Of a DNA stretch of 64,000 nt, positions 31,265 through 41,463 are shown in pieces (position 1 is the first letter of the stretch; each line of letters opens with the position of its first letter). This DNA comes from Bacteroidota bacterium. GTDB lineage: Bacteria; Bacteroidota; Bacteroidia; Chitinophagales; Chitinophagaceae. Under the pieces are notes generated by a model. That model ran no database searches, was not told the origin of the DNA, and saw only the letters and a list, made by a program, of their open reading frames with translations. Position numbers and translations under genes: made by a program. The stretch spans positions 44,643 to 108,642 of the forward strand of contig JAUZOA010000009.1 in NCBI GenBank assembly GCA_030706685.1, read 5' to 3'.

Positions 31265-31303
31265 AACTGACTACTGACTTCTCACCGCTGACAACATGAA
31301 ATT

Positions 31304-32356
31304 ATGACAACATTAAAAAATGACTTATTACTCAGGGCTCTTCGAAGGGAAAAAGTAGAACGTCCTCCCGTATGGATGATGCGCCAGGCCGGAAGATACC
31401 TGCCGGATTATTTAAAATTAAAAGAGAAATATGATTTCTTTACCCGTGTACAAACACCGGAACTGGCCTGCGCGATAACGCTGCAGCCCGTTGACCAGGT
31501 AGGGGTAGATGCAGCGATCATCTTTTCAGACATTTTAGTTATTCCACAGGCGATGGGAATGGAAGTATTGATGGAGGAAGGAAAAGGGCCGTCCTTACCG
31601 GAAGTAATACAAACACAAAAAGATATTGATGCATTGCGTACCGATGGCGCGGAAGAAAGTTTAAAATATGTATTCGATGCATTATCCCTTACAAAAAGAG
31701 AATTGAACGGGAAAGTTCCTTTAATCGGTTTCGCCGGCGCGCCATGGACCATTTTATGTTATATGATAGAAGGCAAAGGAAGCAAAACATGGGATAAAGC
31801 CAAACAGTTTGCTTATACAGAGCCCCGGTTGGCACATCGGCTGCTGCAAAAGATCACCGATATCACTGTCCACTATTTAAAAGCGCAGGTAAAAGCCGGC
31901 GCCGATACAGTACAGGTATTCGACAGTTGGGCAGGTTCTTTAAGCCCGGCTGATTTTAAAACATTTGCCCAGCCTTATTTATTCCAGATTGCCGATGCAT
32001 TAAAAGAAACAGCGCCGGTTATTCTATTTCCCAAGGGAAGCTGGTATGCATTAAAAGACCTGGCTGAAAGCAATGCGTCGGGTATTGGTATTGACTGGAC
32101 GATCAGCCCGAAAATGGCCCGTGAGTTTACCGGCAATAAAATAACTTTGCAGGGCAATTTTGATCCCGCGAAATTATTAGCCCCTGTTAGCGAAATAAAA
32201 AAAGCAGTAAAAAAAATGATTGATGACTTTGGTATGCAGAATTACATCGCCAACCTTGGGCATGGTATTACCCCCAATGTGCCGGTTGATCATGCCAAAG
32301 CATTTGTAGAAGCCGTAAAAGAATATGAACCTTCGGTGGTGAGTAGTCAGTGGTGA
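31304..32356 (+). CDS. hemE: uroporphyrinogen decarboxylase
   Basis: [85 protein letters not shown]. Confidence 0.97.
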   Translation: MTTLKNDLLLRALRREKVERPPVWMMRQAGRYLPDYLKLKEKYDFFTRVQTPELACAITLQPVDQVGVDAAIIFSDILVIPQAMGMEVLMEEGKGPSLPEVIQTQKDIDALRTDGAEESLKYVFDALSLTKRELNGKVPLIGFAGAPWTILCYMIEGKGSKTWDKAKQFAYTEPRLAHRLLQKITDITVHYLKAQVKAGADTVQVFDSWAGSLSPADFKTFAQPYLFQIADALKETAPVILFPKGSWYALKDLAESNASGIGIDWTISPKMAREFTGNKITLQGNFDPAKLLAPVSEIKKAVKKMIDDFGMQNYIANLGHGITPNVPVDHAKAFVEAVKEYEPSVVSSQW

Positions 32357-32416
32357 GTAGTGATCACTCACGACTAACAACTCATCACTCACCATTGATC
32401 ACTCACCACTCACAAC
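32336..32416. repeat. hemE-hemF gtgagt/actcac hairpin-type repeat overlapping the hemE 3' end
   Basis: ggtggtgagtagtcagtggtgagtagtgatcactcac...catcactcaccattgatcactcaccactcac. Confidence 0.65.
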
Positions 32417-33364
32417 ATGACTGGCAAAGACCACTGGACAGAATATATACACGACCTTCAAAACCGCATCTGCTCTGCATTGGAGCAAATTGACGGTAAA
32501 GGAAGATTTGTGGAAGATGCCTGGCAGCGACCCGAAGGCGGCGGGGGTAAAACGAGAGTGATCACGAATGGCCATGTTTTTGAAAAAGGCGGCGTTAATA
32601 CTTCTGTTGTTTACGGCAATGTAACCGATGCGATGCGGTCGCAATTAAAAATTAATGGCGCTGGCTGGTTTGCTGGCGGTTTGAGTTTAGTCATTCATCC
32701 AGTCAACCCGTTCGTACCCACTGTTCATTGTAATTACCGGATGTTTGAATTGTATAACGAAAAAAATGAAATAATTGACCGGTGGTTTGGCGGCGGAACA
32801 GATCTGACGCCTTATTATTTGTTTGAAGAAGATGCCCGGCATTTTCATCAGACGTATAAAAATGCCTGTGATGAATTTGACAAGTCATTCTACCCTGCAT
32901 TCAAAAAAGAATGTGATAATTATTTTGTAAACTGGCATCGTAACGGGGAACGCAGGGGAATTGGCGGAATATTCTACGACTATCAACGACCCGGTGAAAA
33001 ACAGGATATAAATTTCTGGATGAACTTCGGTAAACGTTGTGGTGACGCATTCATTACAGCCTATATACCTATTGTTGAGAAAAGAAAGGATACCCCTTAC
33101 CTGGCTGAACATAAGCACTGGCAGGAAATAAGACGTGGACGTTATGTAGAATTTAACCTCGTTCATGACAGGGGAACCTTGTTTGGATTAAAAACAAACG
33201 GGAGAACAGAAAGCATTTTGATGAGTCTTCCGCCGACCGTAAGGTTTGAATATAATTATCAGCCTCAACCCGGAACTGAAGAAGATAAATTATTGCAGGC
33301 TTGCCTTCATCCGCGGAATTGGCTGGCTGAAACCAGGAAAGAAGAAGGAAAAGAGCGGGTATAA
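32417..33364 (+). CDS. hemF: oxygen-dependent coproporphyrinogen oxidase
   Basis: SLVIHPVNPFVPTVHCNYRMFEL, WFGGGTDLTPYYLFEEDARHFH, GIGGIFYDYQ, GRYVEFNLVHDRGTLFGLKTNGRTESILMSLPP. Confidence 0.97.
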   Translation: MTGKDHWTEYIHDLQNRICSALEQIDGKGRFVEDAWQRPEGGGGKTRVITNGHVFEKGGVNTSVVYGNVTDAMRSQLKINGAGWFAGGLSLVIHPVNPFVPTVHCNYRMFELYNEKNEIIDRWFGGGTDLTPYYLFEEDARHFHQTYKNACDEFDKSFYPAFKKECDNYFVNWHRNGERRGIGGIFYDYQRPGEKQDINFWMNFGKRCGDAFITAYIPIVEKRKDTPYLAEHKHWQEIRRGRYVEFNLVHDRGTLFGLKTNGRTESILMSLPPTVRFEYNYQPQPGTEEDKLLQACLHPRNWLAETRKEEGKERV

Positions 33365-33401
33365 TGTTGGGTTATTTGTTAAAAATATTTATAACTATTG
33401 T

Positions 33402-34376
33402 ATGTACTTACAGAGACGAAACAGGATAATAAGACAATCACCGGCTATTCGTTCGCTGGTCGCTGAAACAATTCTTACTCCCGGCGATTTTATTGTTCCT
33501 CTTTTTATTATTGAGGGTAAAAATGACGAATCTGAAATCAGTTCCATGCCAGGTTATTACCGCCGCTCGTTAGACTTGACCGTAAAGGAAGTAAAAGAGT
33601 TATGGGCAACAGGATTGAAAAGTGTACTGCTTTTCATAAAATGTAAGGACGAATTAAAAGATAATAAAGGAACGGAGGCCCTCAATCCAAATGGACTGAT
33701 GCAGCGAAGCATTCGCGCCATAAAAGAAGCAGTGCCTGGAATGGTGGTAATGACCGATGTGGCGCTCGACCCGTTTTCTTCCTATGGTCATGATGGTATC
33801 GTGGAGAATAATGAAATTGTAAATGATGCTACGGTGGAAGTATTGGCGGCCATGAGTGTAAGCCATGCGCAGGCAGGCGCCGATTTTGTAGCGCCAAGCG
33901 ATATGATGGATGGCCGTATAGGAGCGATCCGGAAAGCGCTGGAAGAAAATAATTTCAATAAAACAGGCATTATGAGTTACAGCGCCAAGTATGCTTCCTG
34001 CTTTTATGGCCCGTTCAGGGATGCATTGGATAGCGCGCCCGGCTTCGGGGACAAGAAAACTTATCAAATGGATTATTCCAACCGGATTGAAGCGGTAAAG
34101 GAAACTCTAATGGATATTGAAGAAGGCGCAGACATTGTCATGATAAAACCTGCTCTTGCCTACCTTGATATTATCCGGGAAATAAAGAACGTTGTGAATG
34201 TACCCGTTAGTGCTTACAATATCAGCGGAGAGTATGCCATGGTTAAAGCAGCCGCCAAAATGGGGTGGTTGGACGAGGATAAAGCAATTTTGGAAACATT
34301 GACGGCTATTAAGAGAGCCGGGGCAGACCTGATAGCCACTTATTTCGCGAAAGATGCTATACGATTGATCCGATAG
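33402..34376 (+). CDS. hemB: delta-aminolevulinic acid dehydratase (porphobilinogen synthase)
   Basis: MTDVALDPFSSYGHDGIV, DFVAPSDMMDGRIGAIR, YQMDYSNRIEAVKE, MIKPALAYLDIIRE, VSAYNISGEYAMVKAAA. Start chosen at MYLQRRN within ORF 33246..34376. Confidence 0.96.
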   Translation: MYLQRRNRIIRQSPAIRSLVAETILTPGDFIVPLFIIEGKNDESEISSMPGYYRRSLDLTVKEVKELWATGLKSVLLFIKCKDELKDNKGTEALNPNGLMQRSIRAIKEAVPGMVVMTDVALDPFSSYGHDGIVENNEIVNDATVEVLAAMSVSHAQAGADFVAPSDMMDGRIGAIRKALEENNFNKTGIMSYSAKYASCFYGPFRDALDSAPGFGDKKTYQMDYSNRIEAVKETLMDIEEGADIVMIKPALAYLDIIREIKNVVNVPVSAYNISGEYAMVKAAAKMGWLDEDKAILETLTAIKRAGADLIATYFAKDAIRLIR

Positions 34377-34401
34377 AATTTCTAACTGATTATATATTAC
34401 T

Positions 34402-35697
34402 ATGACCAGAAATAAAAGTGAGCAATTATTTGAAAGGGCGCAAAGATCAATTCCCGGCGGGGTCAACTCCCCGGTACGGGCATTTAAAAGTGTGGGAGGA
34501 ACACCGGTATTTATGAAAAGCGCGAAAGGCGCTTATTTGTATGATGCCGATGGCAACAAATACATCGACTATATCGCATCCTGGGGCCCGATGATACTTG
34601 GTCATGCTTATGAACCCGTCGTAAAAGCGATACAGGAATATGCCGCTTATTCCACTTCGTTTGGCGCGCCAACGCGGTTAGAAATTGAAATGGCAGAGCT
34701 CATCATCAGCATGGCGCCCAATGTTGATTTAATCAGGATGGTGAGCAGCGGCACTGAAGCCTGCATGAGCGCTATTCGTTTGGCAAGGGGCTATACCGGC
34801 AGAAATAAGATCATCAAATTTGAAGGTCATTACCACGGCCATGCTGATTCTTTTTTAGTAAAAGCAGGAAGTGGCGTAGCGACTTTTAACATACAAACCG
34901 TTCCCGGTATCACGGCCGGTGTAGCCAATGATACACTAACAGCGGCATTTAATGATTTAGATGCGGTAAAAAAATTGGTTGCTCAGTATAAAGGTGAGAT
35001 AGCCGCTATCATTGTGGAACCGGTTGCGGGTAATATGGGTTGCGTTTTACCTCAACCCCATTTCCATGAAGGATTAAGAAAATTGTGTGATGAACATGGT
35101 ATCGTATTCATCTTTGATGAAGTGATGACAGGTTTTCGTTTAGCGCCCGGTGGCGCACAGGAAAAACTAACTATCAAGGCTGACCTGGTTACGTATGGGA
35201 AAGTGATCGGGGGCGGCTTGCCGGTTGGCGCATTTGGCGGAAAAAAAGAAATCATGCAGCATATTGCACCGCTTGGAAATGTATACCAGGCGGGTACCCT
35301 TAGCGGCAATCCTATCGCTATGATTGCAGGTTATACCCTGTTGAAGGAATTAATAAACAATCCCTCTATATACAAAGAACTGGATGAAAAAACCGAATAT
35401 CTCCACAAAGGCCTGGAAAAGGTTTTGCAGGCATGGGGCCAGCCCTTTGTTATTAATCGTTTTGGTTCTATGATAAGTGTTCACTTCAGTGACAAGCCGG
35501 TTATTGATTTTGCAACAGCATCATCGGCCAACAACGAAGTATTCAAAAAATATTTTCACGCCATGCTGAACAGGGGGGTCTACCTCCCTCCTTCTGCTTT
35601 TGAAAGCTGGTTCCTGAATAATGCTTTGACAAAAGAAGATCTTGATAAAACGATCAGCGCTACAAAGGAATCACTGGAAGATATCGCTAAACAGTAA
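34402..35697 (+). CDS. hemL: glutamate-1-semialdehyde 2,1-aminomutase
   Basis: [85 protein letters not shown]. Confidence 0.97.
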   Translation: MTRNKSEQLFERAQRSIPGGVNSPVRAFKSVGGTPVFMKSAKGAYLYDADGNKYIDYIASWGPMILGHAYEPVVKAIQEYAAYSTSFGAPTRLEIEMAELIISMAPNVDLIRMVSSGTEACMSAIRLARGYTGRNKIIKFEGHYHGHADSFLVKAGSGVATFNIQTVPGITAGVANDTLTAAFNDLDAVKKLVAQYKGEIAAIIVEPVAGNMGCVLPQPHFHEGLRKLCDEHGIVFIFDEVMTGFRLAPGGAQEKLTIKADLVTYGKVIGGGLPVGAFGGKKEIMQHIAPLGNVYQAGTLSGNPIAMIAGYTLLKELINNPSIYKELDEKTEYLHKGLEKVLQAWGQPFVINRFGSMISVHFSDKPVIDFATASSANNEVFKKYFHAMLNRGVYLPPSAFESWFLNNALTKEDLDKTISATKESLEDIAKQ

Positions 35698-35832
35698 GTT
35701 TTTTTATCGTTCTATCGCTTTAAATTGATTTCTTGTTTTTAAAAATATCCCCGGGAAAGGGATCCGGGACTCCCATCAGCACTCTTTTATATATAAATTT
35801 GACCCGGCGCAAATCGAAAGCCTGCCTGCTTC

Positions 35833-36591
35833 ATGAAGAAAATCATTGCCATTTTTACTGCTGCACTATTGTTGACACAAACCAACTGTACTTTCAGGAA
35901 AGGAAATTTGGATAAATTGTGGTTTTACATGTATAGCAGCGGCATCCATGAAAGTGAAGACACAACGCTCACGCCCGCCAGTTTTATGGATTTGCAGCCG
36001 GATAAAACCTATACTTTCGACCTGGGTGGCTTTGACTATGGCCATTGGGAAAAGAAGGATAGCTTGCTGGTATTAAGAAGCACAAAAGGCTTTACTGTTT
36101 CATTTCCCATAAAACATTTTTTTGGCAATGAACTCAGCCTGCAGATCGGTACGGGAGCAATTTTGAATTTTGAGGGCAGGCCAGGCAGATTCTCTTCTCC
36201 TGCCGATAACCCTTTCTCCCTGGAAAATAACCAATGGCGGGTGCCGGCCACAAAGAAAGAGAGCGAAAAGGAATTGAAAACCCGCTTGAGGAATCATTGT
36301 AAATTTTATGAAATTTATTTCAGGTGGGCGCTTGAAACTGGCCTCAGCAGTATTGACGTCCGAAGCACACCCTCCCTCCTTAAGATGTATGGAAATGGCT
36401 TTGCCTTAAAAAAGTTTGAAGAATTACCTGCGTTATGGCGTTCTTATTTTTATGATGAAGAAGATTGCCGGAACGCAAGCGCTATTATCAAAAACATTTT
36501 TGACCATAAGGATATAGCCTGGGCAAATACTGATAACAGGTTCAAGATGTTTATCTCTGCCTTTCAGCAATTACAGCAATTCATAAAGTAA
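35833..36591 (+). CDS. hypothetical secreted/lipoprotein
   Basis: MKKIIAIFTAALLLTQTNC lipobox-like; complete ORF. Confidence 0.6.
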   Translation: MKKIIAIFTAALLLTQTNCTFRKGNLDKLWFYMYSSGIHESEDTTLTPASFMDLQPDKTYTFDLGGFDYGHWEKKDSLLVLRSTKGFTVSFPIKHFFGNELSLQIGTGAILNFEGRPGRFSSPADNPFSLENNQWRVPATKKESEKELKTRLRNHCKFYEIYFRWALETGLSSIDVRSTPSLLKMYGNGFALKKFEELPALWRSYFYDEEDCRNASAIIKNIFDHKDIAWANTDNRFKMFISAFQQLQQFIK

Positions 36592-36623
36592 ATTGACTGC
36601 CTTTACCGTCTTGTATTCGCCGG

Positions 36624-36870
36624 TTAGTTCGTTTTTACCCTGTTCTCTTTCGCGTCCGAAGCGGTAGCCCGGTTGCGTACCGCCATTAATTTCCGGTTCC
36701 CGAATGAATACCGGAAGGTCAAACGGATATTTACCGATTCTTCCAACTGGATGAAGTGTACATTAATCTCCTGGTATTGAAGCGAGGCATATGTATTCTG
36801 ACCATAAAATGTATCATTGAAATTAAGGTTGATACTTCCTTTCCTGCCCCCTAGGAATTTTTGTATGGCC
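36624..36870 (-). pseudogene. 3' fragment of an outer-membrane beta-barrel/TonB-dependent receptor gene
   Basis: Manual reverse translation AIQKFLGGRKGSINLNFNDTFYGQNTYASLQYQEINVHFIQLEESVNIRLTFRYSFGNRKLMAVRNRATASDAKENRVKTN*; this C-terminal pattern is typical of the family; in-frame TGA immediately upstream. Confidence 0.65.
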
Positions 36871-37061
36871 TGGCGTGTGAATCATAACCAGGTCATTATT
36901 CTTTGTAAGCGGGTATGCTTTATCAAACTCGTTGTTATACCTGTACTTCATGTTTACGGTGTCAAGCTTCAGCCATTCGGGGTACAGAACAGATAAATCA
37001 GCATTTTTCAACCCGAGTTCGTTTACAATTGTTTTTACTCGTTTAAAATACTTTACGAAGC
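36865..37061 (-). pseudogene. internal fragment of a possible MBL-fold hydrolase
   Basis: Frame reads KYFKRVKTIVNELGLKNADLSVLYPEWLKLDTVNMKYRYNNEFDKAYPLTKNNDLVMIHTPGHT; the MIHTPGHT motif is typical of MBL-fold proteins; reading is lost at the junction with the receptor fragment. Confidence 0.4.
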
Positions 37062-38036
37062 CTACGGCACTTTACCTTCCAGTATTTTAGTCAGCTTTAC
37101 CGCATCAATATTTCCGCCGGAGATCACACAAACAATTTTTCCTGTTCCCGCTTTGCCGGTAAGCGCTGCTGCTACAGAAGATCCTCCCGCTCCTTCCGCG
37201 ATCACCCGGCTGCGTTCCGCCAGCAGTTTAATCGCATCCGCTATATGCTGCAGGCTTATAACAATAGAATCATCTACCAACCCACTCACCAGTTCCCACA
37301 TCTCCGCAAGAATGCTTCCACTTCCCATTCCGTCTACAAATGAAGGGGCATATTCAATTTTTACAGGCTCTCCCTTCGCCAATGAAGGCGCTAAAGGAGC
37401 TGCTGTTTCCACTTCAGAAGCAAAAACTTTCGTACCCGGCTTCAGGGTTTTTACAGCCGACGCAATACCGCTGATCAGTCCCCCACCACCATACGGAACA
37501 ATTACCGCATCAACATCCGGCAAGTCTTCCAATATTTCCATTCCAATCGTAGCATTTCCTGCAATTACTTTCAGATCACTTACCGGGTGAACAAACAAAC
37601 CCTTCATGCCTTCAAACTTTCGGGTGACAAGTACCTGCCACCAATCACTAAAAGGTATCTTAATATACCGGGCGCCTAAGCGTGTGATAGCGTCCAGTTT
37701 TGTTTGCGGAGCATGATCCGGAACAATAACGGTACAGGGGATATTCATCGTTCTTGCAGTCCAGGCAACGCCTTGTGCCATATTTCCCGCGCTCGCGGTA
37801 TATACTCCATCGTTCAATAAATTTTTATCTGCGGCATTCAGGATATTGGAGGCGCCTCTCAGCTTAAAAGAGCCTATTGGTTGCAGGTTTTCCAGTTTCA
37901 GGTAAATTTCCCCGGGAAAACTATCAGGATAGAACCGTACAAGGGGAGTGCGGTTTATTTTTCCTTTTATGCGTTGTTGCGCTTCTTTGATTTCGTTTAG
38001 CGGGATAATCAAAGGCAATTTTGGAGTCAGGCTCAT
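37062..38036 (-). CDS. PLP-dependent threonine/serine (hydroxyaspartate-type) dehydratase
   Basis: IYLKLENLQPIGSFKLRGASNIL, YTASAGNMAQGVAW, VIVPYGGGGLISGIASAVK. Confidence 0.9.
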   Translation of the reverse strand: MSLTPKLPLIIPLNEIKEAQQRIKGKINRTPLVRFYPDSFPGEIYLKLENLQPIGSFKLRGASNILNAADKNLLNDGVYTASAGNMAQGVAWTARTMNIPCTVIVPDHAPQTKLDAITRLGARYIKIPFSDWWQVLVTRKFEGMKGLFVHPVSDLKVIAGNATIGMEILEDLPDVDAVIVPYGGGGLISGIASAVKTLKPGTKVFASEVETAAPLAPSLAKGEPVKIEYAPSFVDGMGSGSILAEMWELVSGLVDDSIVISLQHIADAIKLLAERSRVIAEGAGGSSVAAALTGKAGTGKIVCVISGGNIDAVKLTKILEGKVP

Positions 38037-39001
38037 GGTTCCATTGTTTTTGTGATCTTCCGGTAAATATGATTGACTGAAAATATATCTTCTACGGCAA
38101 GCCCCAGCGATTTAAAAACAGTTATATCGTCATCGCTTGTGCGCCCGTTTTTTTCCCCCAGCAATATTTCCCCAATCTCTCCTTTTACATGGCTGTTATC
38201 GATAGCCCCTTCGTTTCTGGGGATAATAAAATCTCCTGCTTCATTAAAAATCGATTCGTAACAATCCGTGAATAATTTACTTTTAAGAATAATAGCTGTG
38301 TCGAGTTCACGGGCATGCGGCGTACAGGAGCCCACTGCATTAATATGGGTGCCTTTTGAAACCCATTCAGCTTTTATGACAGGTTGAACAGATGCTGTAA
38401 GCGTACAAATAATATCGACATTCCTTACTGCTTCTTCCGGACTTTTAACAACTGTAACTTCTGTTTTATTTTTGTCAGATACTTTCTCAGCCAGTTGTTT
38501 CGCATTCGCTTCATTCCTGCTCCAGACAATTATCTTTTTTATTTTCCTGACCAGCAACATGGCTTCAATATGGCCAGCAGCCTGTATTCCCGAGCCAAGT
38601 ATGGAAACTGTTTCCGCATCTTTTCTTGCCAGTAAGTTAGTCGCTACCGCGCTCGCCGCAGGTGTACGAATAGCGGTTATTTCATCCGCGTCTGCCATGC
38701 AAAGCGGTCTCCCGTTTTGTGTCTCAAATAATAAAACCATTCCCTGGTGAGAACTGTATCCAAAATTTTTATTGCCGGGAAATACACTGATCACTTTTAT
38801 ACCCATTACATCAATATCTCCGGCATAACCGGGCATCATGCCAAGTAAACCTCTTTTATCCGGCAGCCACATCAGGGGACGCAAAGGCTGAACGCATTTA
38901 CCGCTTGCCAGCGAACGAAATGCTTTTTCCATTACAGGAATACATTCTTGCATAGGTAATAAAGAAATGACTGTTTCTTTATTTATTATTATTGGTTCCA
39001 T
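38033..39001 (-). CDS. ornithine cyclodeaminase/mu-crystallin family protein
   Basis: MADADEITAIRTPAASAVATNLLARKDAETVSILGSGIQAAGHIEAM; THINAVGSCTPHARELD. Start chosen at MEPIIIN within ORF 38033..39052. Confidence 0.9.
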   Translation of the reverse strand: MEPIIINKETVISLLPMQECIPVMEKAFRSLASGKCVQPLRPLMWLPDKRGLLGMMPGYAGDIDVMGIKVISVFPGNKNFGYSSHQGMVLLFETQNGRPLCMADADEITAIRTPAASAVATNLLARKDAETVSILGSGIQAAGHIEAMLLVRKIKKIIVWSRNEANAKQLAEKVSDKNKTEVTVVKSPEEAVRNVDIICTLTASVQPVIKAEWVSKGTHINAVGSCTPHARELDTAIILKSKLFTDCYESIFNEAGDFIIPRNEGAIDNSHVKGEIGEILLGEKNGRTSDDDITVFKSLGLAVEDIFSVNHIYRKITKTMEP

Positions 39002-39227
39002 TGATTTATGCTTACGCCGGGCATTCAATTTACATCTTTTTATGCTTGCCATTCACTTACTTACTCTATTACTCCATTTACGTTTTGTCTTGACGCAAAA
39101 AAAGGTAATCCCGATAGCTATCGGATCGCACCGCACAAGCTTTTATTAGAAACTACTGCAGGCTCAAACAGCCCTGCGTTGCCCGGCCCAGGCGGGACCA
39201 ATTTTCAAAATAGAACCCCGCCCTTCC

Positions 39228-40538
39228 CTACTCGCTGTCCGATTCATCATCAAAGACTATAATAGTGCGTTTTGTTTTTAGCAGGTTCATTATAGTGTCA
39301 GGGTTTATTCTCTCCAACTCAACTTTTATATTTTTTTGACCGGAGGTTCCACTTAAACACCAATTGATCTTATTTATATCCCTATAGCTAAAGTTGAGGG
39401 AAGCGGTATCATTTCCGCTGAAAGGATGTAAGGATAAAGTCCTTTTCAACGTGTCGCGTTCAATCGCATAGGTTTTATATAAACCGGGTTTCATAGTAGC
39501 GATCGTTACAAATCTTTTACCATCCGCAACTCTTTCACTCCAGAACCGCCAGCAAAGCGTATCATTTTCAATCAATTTCAATGTATCGCTATTGACAATG
39601 TAGTTTTTAACTAAAGAATATTCCCTTGACCTATTAATGTTTTCTGTTTTTGTATACCGGTTGTAAGCAAACAGGATATTTAATGTAAAAGAAGTACCGA
39701 TAAAAAGCAGGGCTAGTGTCTTAAGTAATATTGTTGCAACATTCTTGCCCGGAACATACTCATTTTGTTGCAGTACAGCCGGTTGCTGGATAAGGAAAAA
39801 TCTTACCAGTTGCTTAAGCCCGGGAGCCAATAAAAAAAACGCAATAAGAAGAATATAAGCCGACATAACCAGTACGCCTATCTGGTAAGTGTAATTCAGC
39901 ATAATCACATTGATCATTACCGCAATGATGAAGAGTAAACCTGCAACACGGGTACGGTTAAACAGTACCAGGATAGCTCCCAGCGCTTCAAAAAAACCGG
40001 TGAATATTTGATAGGGTCTTCCATATCCAAAAGTTGTCCATAACAAATTGAATGGGCTCAAATCCCCTACGGGTGTATACAAGCCCATCCGCGACGGAGG
40101 CGACATTTGTACAGGAAATACTTTTATGATTCCATAAGCAAATACGATACAGGACAGCGCAACCACCAGGAACCGTGAAAACCAGTAAAACAACTTATTG
40201 TAGTTTGCTCTTTTCCGGTCAACTATTGTCCATAGTCCACCAACCAAAAAGGCTAACAGCAAATAAACAGTATCCCGGATGGTATGTAATGACCCCGAGA
40301 AGGTTGTCCAGCTCTGAGGTATATATTTAAAATGAAAAATATGATCGTTGAGCCAAAGGCAGGGTCTTACAAATATTTTTTCACCCAGCCGCCATATAAA
40401 TAATGTGCCCCCAAATAAATTACCCAGAAAATTTTCTGTAAATATCTGCAGGGTAAGAAACAGGAAGAAAAATCTGAAGGCGATTTTTTGCCCCGTAGTC
40501 CATCGGTGATGGCTGCTTAGTTCCGGTTTAGTTTCCAT
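39228..40538 (-). CDS. polytopic membrane protein of unknown function (DoxX-like central region possible)
   Basis: Multiple TM helices; FFEALGAILVLFNRTRVAGLLFIIAVMINVIMLNYTYQIGV. Start chosen at METKPEL within ORF 39228..40664. Confidence 0.65.
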   Translation of the reverse strand: METKPELSSHHRWTTGQKIAFRFFFLFLTLQIFTENFLGNLFGGTLFIWRLGEKIFVRPCLWLNDHIFHFKYIPQSWTTFSGSLHTIRDTVYLLLAFLVGGLWTIVDRKRANYNKLFYWFSRFLVVALSCIVFAYGIIKVFPVQMSPPSRMGLYTPVGDLSPFNLLWTTFGYGRPYQIFTGFFEALGAILVLFNRTRVAGLLFIIAVMINVIMLNYTYQIGVLVMSAYILLIAFFLLAPGLKQLVRFFLIQQPAVLQQNEYVPGKNVATILLKTLALLFIGTSFTLNILFAYNRYTKTENINRSREYSLVKNYIVNSDTLKLIENDTLCWRFWSERVADGKRFVTIATMKPGLYKTYAIERDTLKRTLSLHPFSGNDTASLNFSYRDINKINWCLSGTSGQKNIKVELERINPDTIMNLLKTKRTIIVFDDESDSE

Positions 40539-40790
40539 TTTTAAATGTAGAAGCAAAGTGGGTCGCCTTAAACAGAAGTGACCCATTGGCAGCAGGGAAA
40601 TGACCTGCGGCCTGTCTTGTCCTATTACCGGCATTTCACCCCCGGCGATTCTTAAAATGAGCAAAAGTTTTGGAGTTCACTTGTTTAATTTCGCCATTTG
40701 CTAATTGCATAGCCGGGTGCTGAGGGAAAATTGTTTCTTAGTCTAAAACAAACTCCTTGCATTAATTTCACAGAAATATTTCGCTTTAAA

Positions 40791-40850
40791 TTAATTTTCG
40801 CAAACTTCCTTCAGCCTGGCTAATGCTTTGGGCCAGCCTTCAGAAAACAT
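40791..40850 (-). pseudogene. remnant of an SRPBCC/AHSA1-type protein C-terminus
   Basis: Reverse frame MFSEGWPKALARLKEVCEN*; the GWP..L..LK tail is typical of AHSA1-family C-termini; no upstream body. Confidence 0.4.
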
Positions 40851-40998
40851 TTTTTACTTTTTAGTGTGAAATAATGATAAGGCAAAGATGTGATGGTTAT
40901 TCTTTTCAGAGGGGGTGTGAAGGCGACACTTTTAGTGGCTGATTGCGCCAGTCCGGATAGGGTTATAAAAACAGCCTGAAATTCCTGGCAGCTTATTA

Positions 40999-41463
40999 TT
41001 ACTTAGTTCCCCATTCCCAAAGCCCGTATAAAGTTTTTTTCCCGGGGATATGACCATTTTCTTTTAAAATCAAAATAATTTGACCCCTATGATGCGCTTC
41101 ATGAGCAATCATATAACCCAGGAAAGCTTCGGGGTGAGGTTTAAAACCTTTTATTCTCCCGGTAGAGAAACCGGCTCTTAATAAACTAATAATCGCTTCA
41201 CTGCTTTTTCCCATTTCTTCCATCAAAACTTGTTTCGAAAGAGGGGTTTCTTTCTCAAATTTTTTCTGAGACGATAGTAATTCGGGGATAGCGACTTTCA
41301 GCCACATTAACCGGACATTATGGATATGTGCCAGTTGTTCACCGACGCTTCTGCCTTTTGCGACTGATCTGTCAGCAAACCATTCTTCTTTAGTATCCAG
41401 AACCAGCAAGCGGTTCATTTTCTGATTAATTATCCAGGTGTCAATTAAGTTTTCCATATGCAT
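40999..41463 (-). CDS. DinB family protein
   Basis: GRSVGEQLAHIHNVRLMWL, FLGYMIAHEAHHRGQIILILKENG. Confidence 0.87.
   Translation of the reverse strand: MHMENLIDTWIINQKMNRLLVLDTKEEWFADRSVAKGRSVGEQLAHIHNVRLMWLKVAIPELLSSQKKFEKETPLSKQVLMEEMGKSSEAIISLLRAGFSTGRIKGFKPHPEAFLGYMIAHEAHHRGQIILILKENGHIPGKKTLYGLWEWGTK

Noticed and set aside
39111-39124. ccgatagctatcgg 14-bp palindrome
   Set aside because: Perfect but short and isolated; no supporting context.
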